Source of the DNA: Hawksworthiomyces lignivorus
Lineage: Eukaryota > Ascomycota > Sordariomycetes > Ophiostomatales > Ophiostomataceae
Assembly (NCBI GenBank): GCA_002917075.1
Contig: NTMA01000012.1
Span: forward strand, 124,001-188,000
Length of the DNA stretch: 64,000 nt
Reading direction: 5' to 3'
Both the position numbers and the translations under genes were made by a program. This document shows positions 42,379 through 53,266 of this stretch, one piece after another. Position 1 is the first letter of the stretch. Each line of letters begins with the position of its first letter. The notes under the pieces are model-generated. The model was given only the letters and a program-made list of their open reading frames with translations, was not told where the DNA came from and ran no database searches.

Positions 42379-43226
42379 AGTCCCTAAGACTCAAATCCCG
42401 GCGAAATCAGAATGCAAATATAGAGCAAAAGAATAGCCTGCCGCCTTTTTGCCATATATAAGTGGTTCAGAGGTGAAGATCATCGTCGCTGTTGCCTCAA
42501 GGGGTGGCATAGACGAACACACTTCCAAGTGGGAAAGTGTCATCTAATCGTTGAGAGTAGGCTCTGAAATTACAAAAGATCAGCTTCTGTTGACATGTTC
42601 AGGTATGCTCCATATACGTATCGGCAGCACCGAAGAGACACGCGCCGCTTACCATCCTTTGTTCTGCAGTGACTTGCCTCACTCGTGTTTTCTGTAGATA
42701 CGCGTCTAATTGACCAGAATCAATGTTTAGCTACCTTGAAACGTTTTTAAGCCGGAGTGGCACTTTTTCTTGATTAGAAGCTGTACTTGCGCACAGACCC
42801 GGTCTTCCCTAATTTGGATTAGCCAAGCAATGGTCCATCCACCTGCAAACAGTGCTGTGTCTTCCACACATCATACATTTGTAGCATTTGTCAGTTTAGT
42901 AGAATCCCTCCCCACAATGGCTGGTGTAGGTCTCGACATTTTCCTGGGGGATGGTGTATTTGGGCTTGTGATCTGAGGATCACAAATATGAATTGGATTT
43001 TAGGCATTTGGAATTGGTTGCTTTTTGCTTTTTTAGAACAATGGCATGGCATTATTTATTAGTAATTCGCAATGTCACCGCATATAAAGGCAGCCTTCTC
43101 TCTCAAAACCCACAACGTAGTTGTCTTCGTATCGACTTTATTATTTTCACTTCCAATCTACATATCAGACCTAATTGTACACCCGACGTACTCGTTTGAC
43201 TCGTAAATTAATTGCTCTTCTTAACC
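42379..43226. promoter_or_regulatory. Divergent promoter, AT-hook gene / SDR gene
   Basis: This 848-nt region contains a TATATA at about 42454-42459 facing the minus-strand gene and a TATAAA at 43083-43088, 139 nt before the SDR start codon. No exon is supported. Confidence 0.5.
43083..43088 (+). promoter_or_regulatory. Candidate TATA box of the SDR gene
   Basis: GCATATAAAGGCA lies 139 nt upstream of the ATG at 43227 and is followed by CTCTCTC-type initiator sequence. Position and context fit a core promoter; no transcript data are available. Confidence 0.4.
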
Positions 43227-44145
43227 ATGGCTTCCAAGGGTTTCTATGCCATTGTTGCTGGAGTCGGCGCAGGTACTGGTCGCTCCGTGGCGCTCCGTTT
43301 TGCCAAGGCCTACCCCGTGGCGCTGTTGGCGCGGAAGCCGGAGAATTACCAGGATATCGTGGCAGAGATCAAAGAGGCCGGCGGTCAGGCTGTAGGCATC
43401 TCAACCGATGTTACAGACGCTAAGTCGGTGGAGGCTGCGTTCGCACAGATCCAGAAAGAAGAGGCATTTGCGGGCAAGGGCCTCGCAGCTGCCATCTACA
43501 ATGTCAGCGGGGGGTTTGGCGGACGCAAGCCTTTCCTGGAGACGACTCTGGAAGATTTTGACGGCTCCCTGGCCGCAAACCCGTACGCTCAGATCTTTGT
43601 CAATTAGCTTTGGCCAACACTGTGTCATGTCTAGACTTTTTTTGCTAACGTCTTTTTCTTGCTCTTCTGTCTAGCCGCGGACTCTACATTTTTGCGAAGA
43701 ACGTCCTCCCTCTGCTCTTATCGTCCGTCCCCGACTCGCCGCATCCGCCCACGCTGATCGTGACGGGAGCCACCGCCTCAACCCGTGGCAGCGCCCGCTT
43801 TGCCACCTTTGCGGCCGGCAAGTTTGCCAAGCGCGGGCTGACGCAGTCGCTGGCGCGCGAGTTCCACCCTCAAGGCGTGCATGTGGCGCACGCGATCATC
43901 GACGCAGTTATCGACATCCCGCGGACTAAGCATTACAACGTAAATGATGGGGCTCCCGATGGCAAGCTGAGCCCGGATGCAGTAGGTCCTTTCCAACAAT
44001 GTAGAATTCTCCTTAACATCAAACGGAAAATTAGAGCTAACTGGGAGCCTCTTAGATTGCCGATGATTACTGGCATCTTCACACACAGCATCGGTCTGGA
44101 TTCACGCAGGAGATCGACTTGCGGCCATATGTAGAGAAATTTTAA
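43227..44145 (+). CDS. Atypical short-chain dehydrogenase/reductase
   Basis: Exons 43227-43582, 43675-43981 and 44056-44145 join in frame to 250 aa. The N-terminal Rossmann motif is GVGAGTG (12-18), followed by a basic LLARKPENY segment. NVSGG replaces the usual NNAG motif. Exon 2 supplies RGLYIFAKNVLPLL, the beta-5 strand (LIVTGATAS), and then FAAGK at 164-168 where the catalytic YxxxK normally stands. Phenylalanine thus replaces the active-site tyrosine while the lysine is kept. Exon 3 restores IADDYWHLHTQHRSGFTQE and the ending RPYVEKF, which is conserved in this fungal subfamily. The fold is certain. Classical SDR catalysis is doubtful without the tyrosine, and the substrate is unknown. 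Using all three exons gives the normal length, so the gene is not truncated. Confidence 0.9.
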
Positions 44146-44682
44146 ACTGTTCAAGTCAGATTCTGAGCAGGAAAGTGTACATCATGGTGTTAGCAAAGCC
44201 GCTTGGCTCGGTTGCCATGTTATCATATTGGTACCCAAATAGATGAAATTTTTTACAAAAACGATATTGCTTCGAGATCTGTATAGTGTTGACAGCACAC
44301 TACATATGTCCAAAAGCCTATAAATAAAATAGATAAGCTGTCCCCGTATGTGAGAATTTCGAAAAGCCATTGCACCAGATCAACCCCTACATTTCTGCTA
44401 TTTTCGCTGGGACCATATCCAGTAGGAGCTTCCTACATAGAATGCTATGACTTATCCGACCATTCTGCTCGTGGTTTGTACCTTATGATATTAAAAGGCC
44501 AATGTCGAACATAGTACAGTAGTAATGCCCACATCTGGCATCCCGTCTAGCTGCCGAAACTAGACTCGGCATGCCATTTCATTATTTGTAGTCGTGCGGT
44601 AGAATGATGAGGAGAGAAGCACGGCGCATGCCCCATTTAATGAAGCTGATCGACCATGCAACGGACCCCATTATAACCCTGT
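44146..44682. other. Convergent 3' intergenic region, SDR / Tma46
   Basis: This 537-nt segment lies between converging genes and is AT-rich. No gene, repeat or RNA was recognised. Confidence 0.4.
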
Positions 44683-45855
44683 TCATGTGTCAGGAACAGC
44701 GACAGCTTCCTGGCCAGACGATCCGGCAACTGAAGTGCCTTGCAATGCAGCTAGCCGCTCGTCTTCCTTCTGTTGTCTCAGTGCCTCTGTCTCTTGCCGC
44801 AACGTCTCCAGGTTCCAAGCATCTCCACCATCGTCGTCATCATCCTCACTCTCCTCATCACTCTCCATCCGCCAATTGCCGCTCTCGAATAGGGCACGAC
44901 CAGTGGCCTCCTTTGCCCTGCGAGCTTGTTCTTCAGCGGCCTTTTTATCTAGCCGCTCCTTCTTCCACTTGGCAAACGTCTCTGGTGTCACTGGTGTTGA
45001 CGGGCCGGTGAGTTTATGCCGTTCGGATTCCAGGAATTCTTCTAGGGTAAGCGTCTTGAGAGGGGATTTGTCAAGCAAAGCCTTTTCTGCAGCTCGTTGC
45101 TCTTTCGTTTTGAGCACGAATCTAAAACCAGTCAGCAAAGACTAGTCAATGGAAAAAATTCGGATAGACTGTGGCGTCTCCATAAATGAAAAGGAAATAT
45201 AAATCAGAGAAAATACGCACCCTGGAGGCAGAGCGTGCTTGTACTTGCACTTGTCGCCGCCGTTTGGACACACCCAGAACCAGCCGTATTTGCCGTCTTC
45301 GATCGCCTCGATAAAGAACTTGCAGACCTTGTCCGTCGTGGTCTGCTGGTTGCCCTTTTTTGACAAAACCACAGACCGCAGCTTCTCCTCGTCCCAGTCG
45401 GCGGATGTCTCCGTCTTTCGCTTCTCTTCTTCTTCAGCTCGTGTGTCTGTGTACAAGCTCTTCTTCTCGGTCTTGCGCTCCATTTCCAGATCGTGCGAGA
45501 ACTTGCACTTTTTGCCCTTCTCACAATTTCCTTTCTTGAAGAAGATGCATACCACCGTTTTCGGATCAACGCCAAAGGGCACCTTCTGGATTTGAGCGGG
45601 TTTGTTTAACAGCATGTCTGCCTCGCGTTTGGCATCTTCGGCAGCCTTCTTTTCGCGCTCTCGGGCGGCCTTTTCAGCCTCCTTACGCTTCTGCTCGGCA
45701 CTTCCACCACTCTTCATCTGAGATGTCAGAGCAGCAATCTGCTTCTGGGCGACGGCACCCTTCTTGTTCTTCATGCCGAACGTACGGTCCTCGACGAGTT
45801 TCGTTGCTGTCGGCTTCTTCCCCCCACCAACCTTGTCGTTCTTCTTCGGAGGCAT
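44683..45855 (-). CDS. TMA46: CCCH zinc-finger protein, Tma46/ZC3H15 family
   Basis: Exons 45855-45221 and 45121-44683 give 357 aa from [14 protein letters not shown]. Two CCCH fingers are visible: C103-x7-C111-x5-C117-x3-H121, and C178-x17-C196-x6-C203-x3-H207. They are preceded by a long Lys/Ala/Glu helix and followed by [27 protein letters not shown] and an acidic stretch, matching the DFRP (DRG-family-regulatory protein) layout. Yeast Tma46 binds the ribosome-associated GTPase Rbg1, and human ZC3H15/DFRP1 stabilises DRG1, so a cytosolic role in translation is inferred. The 99-nt intron (45220-45122) splits the residue after the second finger (PPG|FVLK). The gene diverges from OST4 across 682 nt. 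Confidence 0.95.
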
Positions 45856-46537
45856 GGTCGCTAGTTTCAAAGATAAATTGAAAGAAATGAAGGCCTTTGT
45901 CTAAAAGAAAAAGAAAGGAGAGACGTGGGAGGAAGGAAGCAAGAGAGGTAGAGCCTGAAAAAATCTTCAGAGCCTTCAAATCGATCCTTTGGTCTATGTG
46001 AGGCAGCACGGTTTCGTAGGTTTTTGAGTTGCGTGCACTATGAGGGGCCTTTGGTTGTCAATTTTTGTGACCTTCTTCGCACAGTGGAAATTTTTCCAAA
46101 GAAACGTTAACTGTGGGGTTAGCGGGTAACGACGTCAGGCGGGCTAATCAAAAGGAAGGGCAAAAATTAATTGATTACTAAAAAATTCACGTGATATAAT
46201 TAGCTTAAACGCGTGACTGTTGGCGGCTGTGAAAGCTGTCCTTCCGTGGATTGAGAGACAGCAAGATCCAATTCCACTGAAGCTGCATTCACACTGTCGC
46301 CTTTCCCTTTCTCTAATCATCGCCACCTTTCTCCCTTCGCTTCAGACAACTCATTTCCAAGAGGTATGTAAGTCCCCGCGATGCCTTCTTTGAAAATTTG
46401 TTTTCTACTGTTGTATTATTTGGCGCCGGTGAGTCACTAACAGCTATATGCAGCTCCATCAAAGAAACTCTTTGTCGTCCATCCATTCTGCTTGCCCTTC
46501 GTGCGACTACGACCTGGTTTCTCTATCACCGGCAATC
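45856..46537. promoter_or_regulatory. Divergent promoter, Tma46 / Ost4, with 5'-UTR intron
   Basis: It contains a TCACGTGA palindrome core at 46188-46193. It also holds a likely 5'-UTR intron of OST4 at 46364-46453, with a GTATGT donor, a CACTAAC branch site and an ATGCAG acceptor. Splicing would remove an in-frame upstream ATG at 46448. Confidence 0.5.
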
Positions 46538-46720
46538 ATGATTTCAGACGATCAACTATACAACATTGCCGTTTTTCTTGGCATAGCTGCTGTGATATTG
46601 ATTGTCTTCTATCACTTCCTAGAGGTTAATGCTCAAGACGAGAGCGCGAAGACGGCGAAACTCGGCTCCGGGAACACAGCGCAATCACAAGCAGCGGGGA
46701 AGTCCGCTACGGCAAGGTAG
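46538..46720 (+). CDS. OST4: Oligosaccharyltransferase subunit Ost4
   Basis: This 60-aa protein starts MISDDQLYNIAVFLG and has one transmembrane helix (about residues 9-29, ending VILIVFYHFLEVN). This closely follows the yeast Ost4 pattern (short lumenal MISD start, single helix, short cytosolic tail). The tail here is longer than in yeast (60 versus 36 residues) and is Ser/Ala/Lys-rich (KTAKLGSGNTAQSQ). Ost4 is a small essential subunit of the ER oligosaccharyltransferase that holds Stt3 together with Ost3/Ost6 for N-glycosylation. The ATG at 46538 is chosen over the in-frame one at 46448 because the latter overlaps a strong splice acceptor of a probable leader intron. Confidence 0.9.
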   Translation: MISDDQLYNIAVFLGIAAVILIVFYHFLEVNAQDESAKTAKLGSGNTAQSQAAGKSATAR

Positions 46721-47921
46721 AGAAAGAAGACATCGGCAAGGGTTTGTCATATGTTATATTCGAGGACGCATGCGAGGTGGCAGGATCGCTTGGGAGATGC
46801 GACAGACAAGGCAGTCACAGATTGTGACATAACTGTCCACGATGCCGAACATGGGACGGCGATATTTAGCGGAAAGCAGAGGATCTAGCACTACATAAAT
46901 GTGGCTAAGGGAGCTTTCTCTTAAAACAAAAGTTGTATGTTTGTATGTACTTGGCGTCTACATTTGGAGAAGCTATCTTTTACTTCTTCGTCAATGGATA
47001 GATGGGACACGTCGTCTTCATTACGAGTTATGGTCTCTTCGTCTTTCTCACAGACCTTCGACCCTCTATTTCTTCGCTGAAGGAGTGAAATGAATCAAAC
47101 GTAATAGTCGGACTTGTTAGGCTACATTCCGAATACGTCCAGGTTATTGAACACAGCTCTTAACGCCAGTGGTGCTGTGTATACTTGCTCGATTCTGTTT
47201 CGTTGGTCTCGCTGGCCGCAACAGCCTCTTAATATACACAGATGTATATGCATACGCATATGGAGCATGGCGCCTCTTATTGGTCGCACTGTTGAGGCTG
47301 GGCAGGGACAGTTGGCGAGCCATTCCAAATTTGGGTTAGTTGCCAGGGAAAATGTCCAGCTCGCCCTTCAGTTACGGCAGCCCCTTTTAGTGTTTGCCTA
47401 TTTCCCAAGAACAGATATGAACCTGAGGCCACCATATTTTGCTGTGATTGCCGTTTGCCGCGATCTTTTTCCCTTTTCCTTCGCTCCTACTCTTCCTTGC
47501 TCATCTTTCCTTCTTCTCTCTCACGCATCAAACAAACTCGACCACCGATAACATTTTATCTGTCTCGTCATTTCCCCTTCTTTTTTTTCGTCACGACTGC
47601 AACCAACTTCGCCGGTCTATTCTTTTTTCCATCAATAACCTTTTCGGTTCTCTCTTTATTTCTCTCCGTTTTGCCAACCGGAATCCTTGCTTCATTCTCT
47701 TCTCGCTGCCTCGCGCAAGGATTTTCTGCCGCACACAATCTTATTTTTGTTGTTTCCTGGCGTTGCCACCACATACCCCCCTGTGCCTCTTTCTCTTCTT
47801 TGAAATAAGAAGTGCGTCCTTTTTGTTTGCCATTTCGCGACGCCCATAACTTGCGATCGAACGCGAAGCAACACATTTTCTTCTAAAACCATTTACTTGC
47901 CTTCTGTCCAAAGTCATCAAA
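46721..47921. promoter_or_regulatory. Ost4 3' side and Yra1 promoter with pyrimidine-rich leader
   Basis: Both flanking genes are on the plus strand. About 47.44-47.80 kb is strongly C/T-rich, as expected for the leader or core promoter of the highly expressed Yra1-type gene. Frames within it are Ser/Phe/Leu low complexity and are not genes. Confidence 0.5.
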
Positions 47922-49988
47922 ATGTCTGGCAAGCTTGACCAATCTCTTGATGAGATCCTTTCGAACCAGCGCAAGAGTGCTGGCCGTCGCCGCTCCACAC
48001 GCCGCTCAACTGGCCCGGCCAAGCCATCTCCCGCTGGCGGTATCCAAAAGAACACCAAGCCCGCCCGCGGGAACTCCACTAAAGCTGCTCCCGCAAAGCC
48101 GTCTGGTGTAGTCGGTGAGAGCAAGATTGTGGTCAGCAACCTTGTAAGCCATCTTTCTCATACGGAAGTCATTATTATTCATACTCCTCGCAACTAACTC
48201 CATGGTAGCCTAAGGATGTGTCTGAGACCCAGATCAAGGTATGTTTCCGATGAGGCTATTTGCGCCTTTGGAATTGTCGACACCGTTTACTCGCGTTGTC
48301 AACTCGCGCCATCGTTATCCTTTTCTTTTTTTCCGTTCGGGATGGGTTATTTCGCGCGTAGCCAAAGAACCCCCCATGTGCTTTCGCACACTTCCAAGCA
48401 CACGTAAGACTCTAGGGCTAGGTCGTCAAGACGCCGTTAGACTCCTTCCTTTTGATGGCTAGGCCGCTGGTTCTGTGCCACATTCGCTTTTTGCCTGTGG
48501 GAAGTTGAGCAAAAGGATGTTCAAAGTCGCGCATATGTGAAACAACAGTCTTCAGGTTGCCTGGCAAGCACCTGTGCATGCAGTTGGTTCAGCGCTGGTC
48601 TTGCAACGAATATCACTTGGCTGTCATAAAAATTGATGATATATCCCCCCTATGAGCTGTTGCCTAAAGGGGCCTTATCCTAGCTGGTCACTAGGATATG
48701 GTTCTGCTTCAAAAGCAAGCAGATGCAGTGAGCAGCGGCAGATTTGCTTTTTCGCGTTCCTTCAAAGCATTGTGGCTCTCAGCGTCTTCGCCCTCTGGTT
48801 ACTTCTCTGCAAGCAATTCATCCAGATCGGAGATCGGAGTTGGCTCTGGGATATGCATATGCGGTCAACAGAAGCGGCACCGCTGTCTTTGATTTTTCTG
48901 TTTCATCCTTCTCAAGACAGCCAGCGTGATAGCGGCTTCAAAGAACCAGAAGAGTGCATCTGACGAGAAGCTTTGTCTCTGCTCTGAAACATGAAGAGAC
49001 TACTTAACGTTGGAAATCTTTTCACGGTTGCGTCGAAAGTTGGCGAAACTCGAAAAGCGGGCGCAAAGACGAGATGTCTAGGTTGGCTTTGATCGGCTCG
49101 TTTATGGGCAGTGATTATCGAGGGCGATATGGTTCTGCCTGCATGGTGCTTGTTGCAATATTGATCGGCCTACATGCCAATCCTACGCTCACTGCTATGC
49201 TCTGCTCTGTTGTCATTTGAGGCCTATTTCAGTAGAAGGAATTTCATGGGGTATCTTCGACATTTTTGTTTGGCAACAATTACATAGACCTGGACCTGCT
49301 GATGATACGCTTACGGAACGACGGAGTCGGATTTGCGATGACGAAGATCGACGTTTGTTTCTTCTTCTCCGGACAGCTGACCAACCCCTCACTTCGAATA
49401 GGATTATTTTAGCCAGGCAGTCGGCCAGGTGAAGAGAGTCGAGCTGTCTTACGGACCGGGTGGTGTTAGCCGTGGTATTGCCACAGTCATCTTTCACCAT
49501 GCTGACGGCGCGAGCAAGGCCTTTGCCGAAGTGAATGGTCTTCTGATAGACAACCGCGCTATCAAGGTAAAGGCAAAAATCCATATCGAATGACGATGCT
49601 TATCGACGCGCTTGCTAACTATGCATATCAGATCGAGGTTGTTGTTGCTAAGGCAGACCTTATTCCTCAGCCAAAAACACTCGGCCAACGCATCACGCAG
49701 CCTAAGCCTCAGCCGAAGTCTGCTGCGTCTGACAAGCGTACTGGCAACGCAGCCAAGACGGCAACCGGACCAAAGGGCAATAACACCAAGAAGCCTAACC
49801 GACGTGGCCGTAGCGGCCGTCCAGCCAAGAAGACGGCTGAAGAGCTCGATTCTGAGATGGCAGATTATTTTGTCGGAAACAATACGAACGCTAACGGCGC
49901 CGCGGCCGCAGCTGCTGGAACAAACGGCTCTGCTGCTCCCGCTCCGGCGGCCGGCGGCGATGCCCCGATGGACGATGAGATTATGTAG
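47922..49988 (+). CDS. mRNA-export adaptor Yra1/Mlo3/ALYREF
   Basis: Exons 47922-48143, 48209-48238, 49402-49566 and 49632-49988 give 257 aa. The N-terminal REF motif is KLDQSLDEIL (residues 4-13), followed by an Arg-rich segment (GRRRSTRRS). The RRM spans about 67-145: SKIVVSNL, PKDVSETQIK, DYFSQAVGQVKRVELSYG, GIATVIF and AIKIEVVVAK. It is assembled from all four exons. A GRSGRPAKK basic segment and the C-terminal box LDSEMADYF (211-219) complete the family layout. These proteins bridge mRNA to the Mex67 exporter within TREX. The second intron (48239-49401) is 1,163 nt, ten or more times longer than its neighbours. Exon 2 is only 30 nt. If intron 2 is retained, a stop codon appears within five codons. 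Yeast YRA1 also has an exceptional, autoregulatory intron. Confidence 0.94.
48239..49401 (+). other. Exceptionally long intron inside the Yra1 RRM
   Basis: The GTATGT donor follows the QIK codons. The acceptor AATAG precedes GATTATTTT, and a CTGAC branch-like site sits at 49377-49381, 20 nt before the acceptor. Inside are a perfect 8-bp hairpin (48676-48698) and only short frames (longest about 103 codons, no motif). Its boundaries are fixed by conservation of the RRM on both sides. Confidence 0.85.
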
Positions 49989-50758
49989 AAGATAATTGCA
50001 GCATTGCTACAGGATATGTACTGGCACAGAAATGGAAAGGGGAGGTTGGCCGTAAATTGTGAAACTGAGGATGGTGCTAGTCGCCGAGATTGGTCATGCA
50101 GTCTTTAGTTTAGTTTTATATCTATTTATTAACGTTTTTTTGTTCCTTTCTCACCAGTCAAGTACCACAACTGCTTTAATCTGATCATAATATTTAAATA
50201 TGTTCTCTACTGGTTAACAGAGTGGTCTTGCCAGAGCCGAAGCTGTCCGAAGTCGTACTAGAATCGGTCAGTATTGCGTGAAAACACGGTGATGAGTTTT
50301 GGTAATACCAGCGCCGCTACGGTATTGTCTCCAGCGTTGGCCTTGTTGTTCCAGTAGCTTGATAGTAAATGGCATAATGATAGAGCAGTGCGCGAGGAAA
50401 CCAAAGGTCCATTGTGGTTATTTCAGATATTCGCATTTAATGCACTTCAAAAGAAACGGCCAAACACCCCAAGCTTCCAAACCCTTCGAAATCCCTAGCG
50501 GAATGGCATTCACCATAAAAACAGCAGCCAAGTAGTAAAACTGTCATTTATTCTTTTGAATTTGCTTTTGTTCCTGTCCTCTACACTGAACCGACACTGC
50601 CAGTCTCCTTCAAGGTCAAACGGTCCAGAACCCATCGAGTTATCTTTTCCGCTCGCCTCGGTGTGGCAACAAAGAGAGGATGAGCCTTGCTTGAACGGAC
50701 GTAAAACAGAATGATCGCGTTCGCAGGTCTGGAAATATAAATATAAAGAAATTTCCGA
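49989..50758. other. Convergent 3' intergenic region, Yra1 / Sba1
   Basis: This 770-nt AT-rich segment lies between converging genes. No further feature was recognised. Confidence 0.4.
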
Positions 50759-51684
50759 CTACGCCTTTGCGGCGGTCTCTGTGGCAGGCTTGCCCTCGCC
50801 TTCTTCGGCATCGTCTTCCTCACCCTCCAGAGGAGGCATCTCATCCTCGTCCTCGTCATCGTCCTCGTCATCGCCTTCCTCGCCGCCGAAGTCCCCTCCG
50901 CCGAGGCCCTCGGCACCGCCGCCCAACTTGGAGAAGTCGATGCCGCCAAAGTCGCCTGTTCTCCCGCAATCACCAACAAGTCAGCACGTGTTTCTTCGGT
51001 TAGCGAACTGAGGGGCAGACCCAAAATCGGGTCCGCCGGCGCGATGATTTGACTTACCACCCATGCCGGGCATGCCGCCCATGCCGCCAAACTGGGAAAA
51101 GTCCTCCTCGGCAGCCTCATTCTGCTCGTCCTCGTCGACCCACTTATCGAAGTCAGTCTTTAGGAAGTGTACCTTCTTGGCATCCTTGAGCAGCCGCGGC
51201 CAGTAGGCGTCGTCCAGCTCCTTCTTAATCAGCTTCAGCTCGACGGCACGCGCCGAGTGGTTCACCTTGCTGGCCTTCTCGTCGATCTCGGCGTACAGCT
51301 CTAGTACCACCTGGTACGTGCGCTTGAGCGTAGACGAGTAGCCTTTGAAGGACACCGAGGTCGGCTTCAGCGACAGCTCAGCCTTCTCAGGGGCGACATC
51401 GGGCACCACGATGGTGAGGTAGATGAAGTTCTTCTCGGCATCGACCTTGGAGGAGCGCTGCGCCCAGAGGACTAAAAATTAAAGGTTTAGTGTCAGCGCG
51501 GGGAGCGATTGTTTCAGCTGAGAGAGCACGCTCCGTTGCAAGCCTCGTCGCAGCAAAGCCAGTAGACAGCGACGAGGAGCGAAAGTGATATGTAGGCTCG
51601 ATTCCAGTCGAATAGAGCTCTTTTTGTAGCAAGAGGGGCGCTGAGCTCAAACTCACCTTCCGGAGTGTGTGTTTCGGTAGACAT
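50759..51684 (-). CDS. Hsp90 co-chaperone p23/Sba1 (Wos2)
   Basis: Exons 51684-51657, 51471-51058 and 50955-50759 join in frame to 212 aa. The first exon codes only MSTETHTPE plus one base. The CS domain follows: VLWAQRSSKVDAEKNFIYL, LTIVVPDV, and the p23 signature around DDAYWPRLLKDAKKVHFLK and DFDKWVDEDEQ. After this come Gly/Met-rich (FGGMGGMPGMGG) and very acidic segments, as in yeast Sba1. The protein binds ATP-bound Hsp90 and slows its ATPase in the cytosol. The second intron (51057-50956) interrupts the Gly-rich tail (GMGG|DFGG). The first (51656-51472) is 185 nt. Identification is secure. Confidence 0.95.
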
Positions 51685-53266
51685 GGTGGATAATGGTTTG
51701 TTGGTGTCAATGACGACGAATTTCTGTCTGGATTTCTAAAATCTACAATTCAAACGTCGCGGGAGAGGAGCAATGGTAGAGGTTGCAGACACAGAAATAG
51801 ATGCAACTGGGCGATGTCGTGGGAGACGAGAAGCAATAAAGTGGACTTGGTCTCAGCTAAAAGGCGTAAGAGGTGAGGCTGTATCGTGATTTATGGTTTT
51901 TTCGAGAGACAGACCGACCTGTTTGCTGCTATGGTGGAGCCCTTGGTTTATTTTTTTGCCCTTTCCCTATTATTTTGGGGTTGGTGGAATTGTAAGGAAC
52001 CTGAAAGATTCGCTAACCTGGGCTTCCCTTTTCGAGAGCAACACAGTGCCACAGTATGCGCCCGAAAACGAGTTGACTTGGACGAAAGTGAAGTGGAGGG
52101 GGGAAAAGAGCTATGACATGTCTTTCTTGCGCTGCACCGAAGACCCCGCGCCAATGGGGGTCTACAGTAAGTACTGCCTCTATACAAGCTCACTAGAAAT
52201 TGTACCTTTCCTTCCAGATCCGCTGCCTCTCACAATCAAGTGGGGTCTATGGAATATATGGGAACGACCACAGAGACAGTGCGAAAGGGTGCCCCGCAAC
52301 CAGAGGCGCAGGAAAAAAAAGCACCAGGCAACAAGACTCGAAATGCAGGAGGACGAACAAAAAGAAATAATGTCCTTGCGTCAGAGTTGTAGGAGGCTTT
52401 TCCGAGAAAAGGCAGATTACATGGGTTCTAGTAGAGAAATATAAAAATTACTTTTCTAGGTTTATTTGCTCGTATTCGACTGCTTTTAGCACAGCTGCAC
52501 CGCGTTCTCGCTGGCTCAGTCTTGTGAGAAAGAGCCTCGTCTTAAGCTGAGAGCACTGGGAACAGCCGAAGCTCAGAGACCCTCTAAAATAGAAGTCTCG
52601 AAGAATCTCAAACAAAAAAAGTTGATATCAAGTGGATTCAAGGGAGCAGCTTCTTCCTTTTCCATTTAAGAGGCAGAAGGGGAGAAACGCTGACCATCTA
52701 AGGCTTACACAGCAAGAATCGCCCTTGTTGGGCGCTATCCCCTCACCAGCTTCTGCCTAGCGAATTGGAGAGGCTGTGGCTGCCCAGCCTCAGAGAAATC
52801 GTTATCACCACGTGCCCACCAACGAGAGGCTCAACCCCACGGCGGATCGTTGTTGGCCAGGAGTACGACAAACGATATTGATTACATACTTCGACATGTA
52901 AAGAGCAGAGGACCGCAATCTCTAAGGCAGGTAAATCTGATGTATTGAGGATCAAACTTTCAAGAAAGGAACGGCAATCAACAAAAACATTCCGCGGCAA
53001 GCTCCAACCGTCACATTCCAGCCACCACAATTAAACAAAGCCCAACTGTCAAGCAGCATCAAACATCCCCTTACACAGGAGGCGGTTTGCCAGACAAAGG
53101 TCACGAACGAGAATCTACCAGAAGGGTATGGACTCTATATGGCGTCCTTTGGATGACATATTTAAATTGTTTCTAGGCGCTGATTGAAGGATAAAAACAG
53201 GAAAGTTTTGTGATCGCTTAACCATCTCGGCTTTTGTTGCCAAGCTCTTGTTGAACCCTGCCACAA
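51685..53266. promoter_or_regulatory. Divergent region Sba1 / Vps24 with an unproven ORF
   Basis: This 1.58-kb region separates two outward-facing genes. A 183-codon frame (51893-52444, +) contains a well-formed 51-nt intron-like segment (GTAAGT at 52167, CAG ending at 52217). No family motif is recognised, so it may be an unknown small gene or transcribed leader. The rest shows nothing specific. Confidence 0.4.

Noticed and set aside
49296..49380. Box C/D snoRNA in the Yra1 intron (CTGATGA ... GCGATGACGA ... CTGA)
   Set aside because: The spacing is right, but the sequences next to the boxes do not pair into a terminal stem. The final CTGA is better explained as the CTGAC branch site 20 nt before the acceptor.
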